A stretch of DNA of 64,000 nt from Balanoglossus misakiensis. Taxonomy: Eukaryota > Hemichordata. The stretch is taken from contig CM082576.2 in the NCBI GenBank assembly GCA_040954595.2, positions 10,478,001 through 10,542,000 on the forward strand. The letters run 5' to 3'. The position numbers and the translations under genes are program-made. A model generated the notes under the pieces. That model saw only the letters and a program-made list of their open reading frames with translations. It was not told the origin of the DNA and searched no databases. Numbering within the stretch: position 1 is the stretch's first letter; every line of letters begins with the position of its first letter. Shown one piece after another: positions 59,041-64,000 of the stretch.

Positions 59041-60216
59041 ATATGCAGGGAGATTGGACAGTTATCTGCACACAACATGCCCCTGAAGTTTTGTGTGCGG
59101 TGTAAGCTATCCCCAGCCCCAACAAATTTGGTCAACCAGGGAGAGAGATACTGTGATCAGTGTAATGACAGAATGCCATGTTTCCAAACACAGTGGAAGG
59201 TGTACGTGATACAAAGGAAACTACTGGCTAGACTGCTATGTTACATGGGACAAGCAGACTGTCCTACTCTGAAATTTGTCTTTCATGGACATGCCATCAC
59301 TGATTTATTTGATAGAAGAGATTCAAGAGGCTTCAAAGTGTACTCTACATGAGACTGGCTCAAACTGGTCCAGACCGGTCCTGATTGTTTCAAAGTAACT
59401 GTGAAATGCTTCAGTCCAGGAACAGACGGGAGGCGTAAGTGTTGAATTTGTGAGAAGTTTGGTAAATGCCTGGTGAAATACCCATTGTCAGAAAAGTTGA
59501 ATTGTACTTGTGTGTGCAAGTGATGAATAGCTTCTGAAAAGAAATATCTGAAGTGTGTGCCTGGAGTTTGGACAATGCCTGCTGAACACCCAATTAATTT
59601 ACTTGCTGCAGGAAAGGAGTATTTCCTCATGCCATATACTTGAACAGACGGGCATCTTCCAAATAGGAGATGAAGTCAGTCCTCTCTCAAATATGTTAAT
59701 TTCAGAGATCAGGTGACCTGTCGACAGCGAATCACAAGACAGGAGAACACAGTCATTTGCATGACATCTGCATATCCAGGCAATACAATAGCATATCAGG
59801 GTTTAGTACAGACCCAAGGCAGAGTGGCAGGCAGGGGGGGGGGGGGGGGGGGACAAGGTTCTTTAGAGCAATTGAATTTTCAAGATGTGTTAAAACTTAG
59901 CTTGTCTTGCAAGAGAATGTGGAACCTTTTGACTAGTGTCTGTCCGTCTTCAATAGTTAATGTGAATTGTAAACAATCATAATTCTGTTTCATTCCAGCA
60001 CGGTTACTAGAAGAAGTAACCGTGATTCCAGCTTGTCCCCCACATAGAATCCAACCAGCATTGCATGTTGTCATTGTCACATTGTCAATGATATCAGCAA
60101 ATGCGCGCATTAAAATCCTTCAGTATCACCTCATCTGTTACAAAGACATGGATATTAATAGTGTGGATAAATCTGTAGATTCGTGTGGGGAGAGGCTGCC
60201 TGGTGCCACACTCTAG
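59041..60216 (+). pseudogene. Decayed reading frame with CxxC zinc-ribbon-like start and F-box-like segment
   Basis: Read in the frame of the ATG at 59077, 392 consecutive codons contain only six TGA (59350, 59443, 59521, 59524, 59641, 59671) and one TAA (59980) before TAG at 60214. The product would be Cys-rich. It begins LKFCVRC...YCDQCNDRMPCF (two CxxC pairs, 16 residues apart) and has CEKFGKC. Near the TAA it carries LEQLNFQDVLKLSLSCKRMW, which has the spacing of an F-box (L..L...D.L.LS..CKRW). A 19-base G run falls in frame as glycines. I do not recognise the family. An acceptor-like TTTCATTCCAG ends at 59998, so the TAA could lie in an intron. It may be a degraded gene or retrocopy, possibly with CGA-to-TGA (CpG) decay. 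Recoding is less likely. Confidence 0.45.
59834..59852 (+). repeat. 19-base G run
   Basis: The longest homopolymer G run in the window. It lies inside the decayed reading frame. Confidence 0.95.
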
Positions 60217-62760
60217 GAAAATAGCCAATATAGTGTCAGGGTGGGTGGGTGGGGGGGGGGGGGGGACAGAAAGTGTTTCCTAGTGTGCAAGAGTTCTTTC
60301 TGGTTTTAACTCTATTGCATTCTTTACATAACAGTTATGTACATATTATTATTACTGAAAATGTACTTTGATAATGTTGCTGCTGTGTTCATAATAATAT
60401 TTCAGAATATCTGGAAGAGGTCGGAAGTTGTAGTTTTTTCGCCTGTCATAAAATTTGGATTCTTTCTTGCTTCCCTTTCTTTCCAGGAAAGTCTGGAAAT
60501 TCAGAGCTGTAAAAAGAATTTGCAATGAGAAAGGATTAAAGTGAAATATTTGCTGAAAACAAACTTGTTCAAGGTCAAGGGCGTGCTCTCAAGTCGGTCA
60601 GCCTTGCATAAGGAGGAGGCCAAGTTCTGTGCGGCCGCTGAACCATGATACCGTGAAATCCGATAAAGTATGTTTTTTTATATCCCACTAACAATCATTT
60701 CTCTGTTGTACTGTTTTACATGGAGAAATAATTGGATGTCGAGCTAGCACCATGCATCTCGCCTCCTCCCATGCACCATGCAACAGTCTTCTGTCAACCT
60801 GTCAGAGGTGGGGTTTCAAATCAAACATTTCTTTATGTGAATAAATAACGAAAGTACTTGCCGCAGTGGCTGTAAATGACACGACTAAGTACGTAGGGTA
60901 ACCAGTGCTCGAATTTGACCTGTCCGTTACATTTGTGGGCATAGATAATAAGGCTACCCTTTGCGAAAAAAGGACAATCGTTATCAGTCCAAAGCTCTAC
61001 CATGCAGATATTTGCCGAAAAGGGTGGTTTGAGGAGCATACTAGATCTACGAGAAGCGGGTTAGGCCTACCATATTTGCTTTTGTAAATCCACCAGACCG
61101 TGCATCGTTCAATCGCTTGGGAGGGAAATCTTCATGTCAACAAAGGGATAACAGTCTAGTATTATCCATCCGGTTTACGGTACTTTCGTTTGTGCGTATT
61201 TTCGAGTAAATTCCCCGAAAGACTAGAAATCTGTCATAATAAAATTGTTTTGTCTTTTTACATTAAATTGAGTTGGAACAAATAGTACATGTACAGACAT
61301 TCGGGAACATGACTTGGTCTGCATGTAGGAATTGCACATGCTGGCGGGGGTCGTTAATGGATAATCTCAAAAATACTCGTAAGCGGGGTTCCCGTAAGTT
61401 GCCGTTTATTGGAGAGTACATACATGTACATTGAATGAGTAGACTTGGATGGATTAGCGGTGGTACTTGTGACGGTACATGGGAATTTAAAATAAATCAG
61501 GCTTCGCGTCCGATTCCAACGAACAGATGGTGAAGTGTGCTTGATTGGGGCGAATTCCGCCGTGAGTAGCACCGGGCTTTATGCCAGTCTGTTTGGAGAC
61601 CAGTCAATCAAGGTGCTGACAGGCCAAAATTCTGACATTTTCTCATACGCCTCAAGACCATGGTTGCTACACTTTGCAAGAAGAGAAAATTTGAAGATTG
61701 TGTTTGTAGAACAGCAGTTCTTTAAACAGAAAATATGGTGTTATATGGTTGTAAAATCATTGCGTCGTGCGCAATTTTCTGTAGTCATAGTCAAATAGGT
61801 GATTTACTTCCAACTTTTGATCACTACACGGTTAACGTTGCGACAGGTTTTCAGTAAAGACGCGTAACCGTGGCTGTTTTGTGGTGACTAACACTTGGGA
61901 CGGTACAAGATTTCAGAGACAGACATTTTTAGAAGGTGCGCTGCAATCATGTTTACAGGTGCCATTTTGATCGATAAAAAATCAATGGTTTTGAAGGAAA
62001 TCACCAGAGCAGCGAGTGAGCGTGGCAATATGATAGTGCGACTTTCGGCTGAATGAGGAAAACGTTTATTGACCGAGGATGATCGCCAGCGTATGTGGCT
62101 TTTCCGTGCGAATGCAACAGGTGGTTGCAATGTGATTTGGTCTTCGACATGGAGACCGGGCGTCATGAAATCTGACACCCCCCCCCCTCCTCTAGCAATT
62201 CAACACCGTGCACTTTAAATTCAAAATACGGCAAGGTTGCTTCGGACTAGTTACTGATGAGCAGGCCTCCGAAACATAAGTCATCGCCATATCTGGAGCC
62301 CCGCTTCGAGAAATCGTTACACGATGAATATCGCCTAATTTTCGCAGTCATCCGTTCGTTCTTAGATGACGCGGAAAAGGGTTGTTTGGAAAACTGCGGA
62401 ACACGATGGAAGGTCGGTTACCATACTCCGGTGACGTCGACACAAAATCGATAGCATGTGCTCGTCACGGCGTAAACCCACCAAATAAAACCTGGTTTAA
62501 TAGTTTTTTATATTATTAACTCAATTGGCACAGGTTAATATCAACTTACAGTTTACTATTCTAAACAAACCCTCTTCTCTTGATTCGATCTTGAATGATT
62601 GCCGAACGGGAATACTGCCCGTGGGTAATAACTGACGGTAAACGTTGGCGATGACGGCTGTAATTCATTTTACAGCCACCCACCCGAATACAGACAGTAT
62701 ACTTGATTAAATATGTTTCTTAAGACAATGGGAAGAGGACTGGGTGCGGGGAAGCCGGAA

Positions 62761-62769
62761 TGATGATGC

Positions 62770-62815
<46 letters not shown>
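62761..62815 (+). repeat. GAT microsatellite
   Basis: About 17 GAT units with one GCT interruption. Confidence 0.97.
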
Positions 62816-62817
<2 letters not shown>

Positions 62818-63529
62818 ATTTAGCATGCAATGATGGGATCTGATGCAGACTGTCGCACTTGGTGTTCTAAACTTGGTTTTAAAAGCTATCACCCCAGCAA
62901 CCTTATTTTCGGCTACGAGTAGAACTCTGTGATTTGGCTTTGGCGCATTGTTTTCCGAGCTTTCAACAATGTAAACACGTATACTGCGTGTGGACAAACG
63001 AGTGTTTACGGTTGAAAAGGACGTTCGGTGACTGTTTGGTTTTGCGGCCTGTTATACAGTCAAACTCCAGGCCGCGACAATGCTCGACAAAGTTTGTCGG
63101 AGTCATCAGTCATTCCACGTGTCATAAAAGCTGTATAACTTTAGTAATAACAATAGAGATTGGTCGTGAATTAGAATAATTACGCGGCTTTAAAACTGCA
63201 CACCTTGGTTTATTTTTCCGTGATGCATGATTTTTGGTAATGGCGCAACTACAATCAGGGAACAAGTCTCTGCAGGACTTGAAACTATTATCAGCATGTA
63301 TGTAAGCCATCAGTCAATTCCCCAGGTGTATCGTCCCTGTCGAACCTGTGCCGCTCTATACGGCAACAAGGGTCCGCGAACTGATTTCACCCGTGAGAGT
63401 GTTTCGCGGTAATCTGGAGTGTCTTCCGGCGCCCTCAGGGAAGAAATCACTCCACGCTGATCACTCCTTCTCGGCAAACAGATTTGGAAGGGACTGGTCA
63501 TAACGAATGAATGCGCGCCGTTTGATTCA

Positions 63530-63576
63530 TTGATTGATTGATCGATTGATCGACCGCTCGGTCGGTCGATCGATCT
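63530..63576 (+). repeat. TGAT/CGAT simple repeat with palindromic core
   Basis: TGAT units grade into CGAT and GGTC units, making a locally self-complementary stretch (GATCGACCG...CGGTCGGTCGATC). Confidence 0.85.
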
Positions 63577-64000
63577 GCAGTTTGCTTAGATATGTCAGTA
63601 AGATAATTTGATATTTATATGAGCTGAACTGCTGTACCACGGATACCATTGGTCTTGTGATACACTATTGAAATAATTTTACCATGAGCATAATGACAAA
63701 AATCGAGAACATCATCTTTTTTCTTCCTCACAGCCTGGTCACGGACGCGTGATGCTTCGTAAAGCACAAAACATGCCTGTCTGTCACGATTCTTCAACCC
63801 CGGCAAAAATATCTTTATATTACTTTACTTCGTGAAATATCCAAGTTTCCCGTGTAGTACGATTTTGTGTTGTGGTGGCGTAACATTCGCGCATGGTTGT
63901 CGGATATAAAAATGTGCAGTATTAAAAAAGTAACATTTTGTGTAAACACATCAATGTCAACTCGTCCTCCGTTTTAAGAGTACAAAGTCACCACACATTG

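Larger units (their letters stand above)
60217..64000 (+). other. Intergenic 3' flank, CpG-richer towards the end
   Basis: No coding region is recognised. It contains a 15-base G run (60251-60265), a GAT microsatellite (62761-62815) and a TGAT/CGAT repeat (63530-63576). From about 60.6 kb CpG dinucleotides become visibly more frequent than in the gene's introns. A frame open at 61520-61798 matches no family I know. Confidence 0.6.

Noticed and set aside
61520-61798. Open frame of about 90 codons in the 3' flank, after an ATAAATCAG acceptor-like site
   Set aside because: The peptide looks plausible (LIGANSAVSSTG) but matches no family I recognise, and no partner exon could be found. Left as unsupported.
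62761-62815. Poly-Ser minus-strand ORF over the GAT repeat
   Set aside because: The Ser run is simply the microsatellite read on the other strand.
1-64000. CRISPR arrays, operons or bacterial-type features
   Set aside because: No spaced direct repeats or prokaryotic gene layout. The window is a spliced animal locus.

Overview
The window is genomic DNA of an animal. One spliced gene fills almost all of it: the plus-strand gene for the catalytic alpha subunit of the Ral GTPase-activating protein complex (RALGAPA1/GARNL1/tulip1 family). Exon peptides line up nearly continuously, by eye, with the vertebrate protein as I remember it. Many short GT-AG introns, scattered foldback elements and ACATGTA-type words suggest a slowly evolving invertebrate, such as an echinoderm, hemichordate, amphioxus or possibly a lophotrochozoan. 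I cannot choose between these without a search.

Layout. The window opens inside an intron; the 5' exons, about 125 N-terminal residues, lie upstream. Positions 115-22717 carry 36 constitutive exons separated by introns of about 0.1 to 2.5 kb. One further candidate 63-nt cassette exon sits at 12550-12612. A single intron then spans 22718-56209 (33.5 kb), and the last three coding exons lie at 56210-58249. The 39 exons join in phase without an internal stop to 5982 nt (1993 codons plus TAG), with a likely poly(A) signal at 58540. All listed junctions are GT-AG. The Rap/Ral-GAP domain lies in exons 33-37, with its catalytic Asn in exon 35. The C-terminal tail is Ser-rich.

The 33.5-kb intron has the hallmarks of a minor-spliceosome (U12-type) intron: donor GTATCCTTT and branch site TTCCTTAAC 14 nt before the acceptor. 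It interrupts the GAP domain. It shows no gene I can recognise, but holds short inverted-repeat elements, microsatellites, more than a dozen G or C runs of 10 or longer, and CpG-richer patches that could be regulatory.

The 3' flank (58560-64000) is mostly non-coding. At 59041-60216 one frame is nearly open for 392 codons. Its internal stops are six TGA and one TAA. It encodes a CxxC...CxxC start and an F-box-like segment, so it looks like a decayed gene or, less likely, a recoded one. From about 60.6 kb the DNA becomes visibly richer in CpG, which may mark the approach to another gene. No rRNA, tRNA, CRISPR array, or intact transposase or reverse transcriptase was seen.
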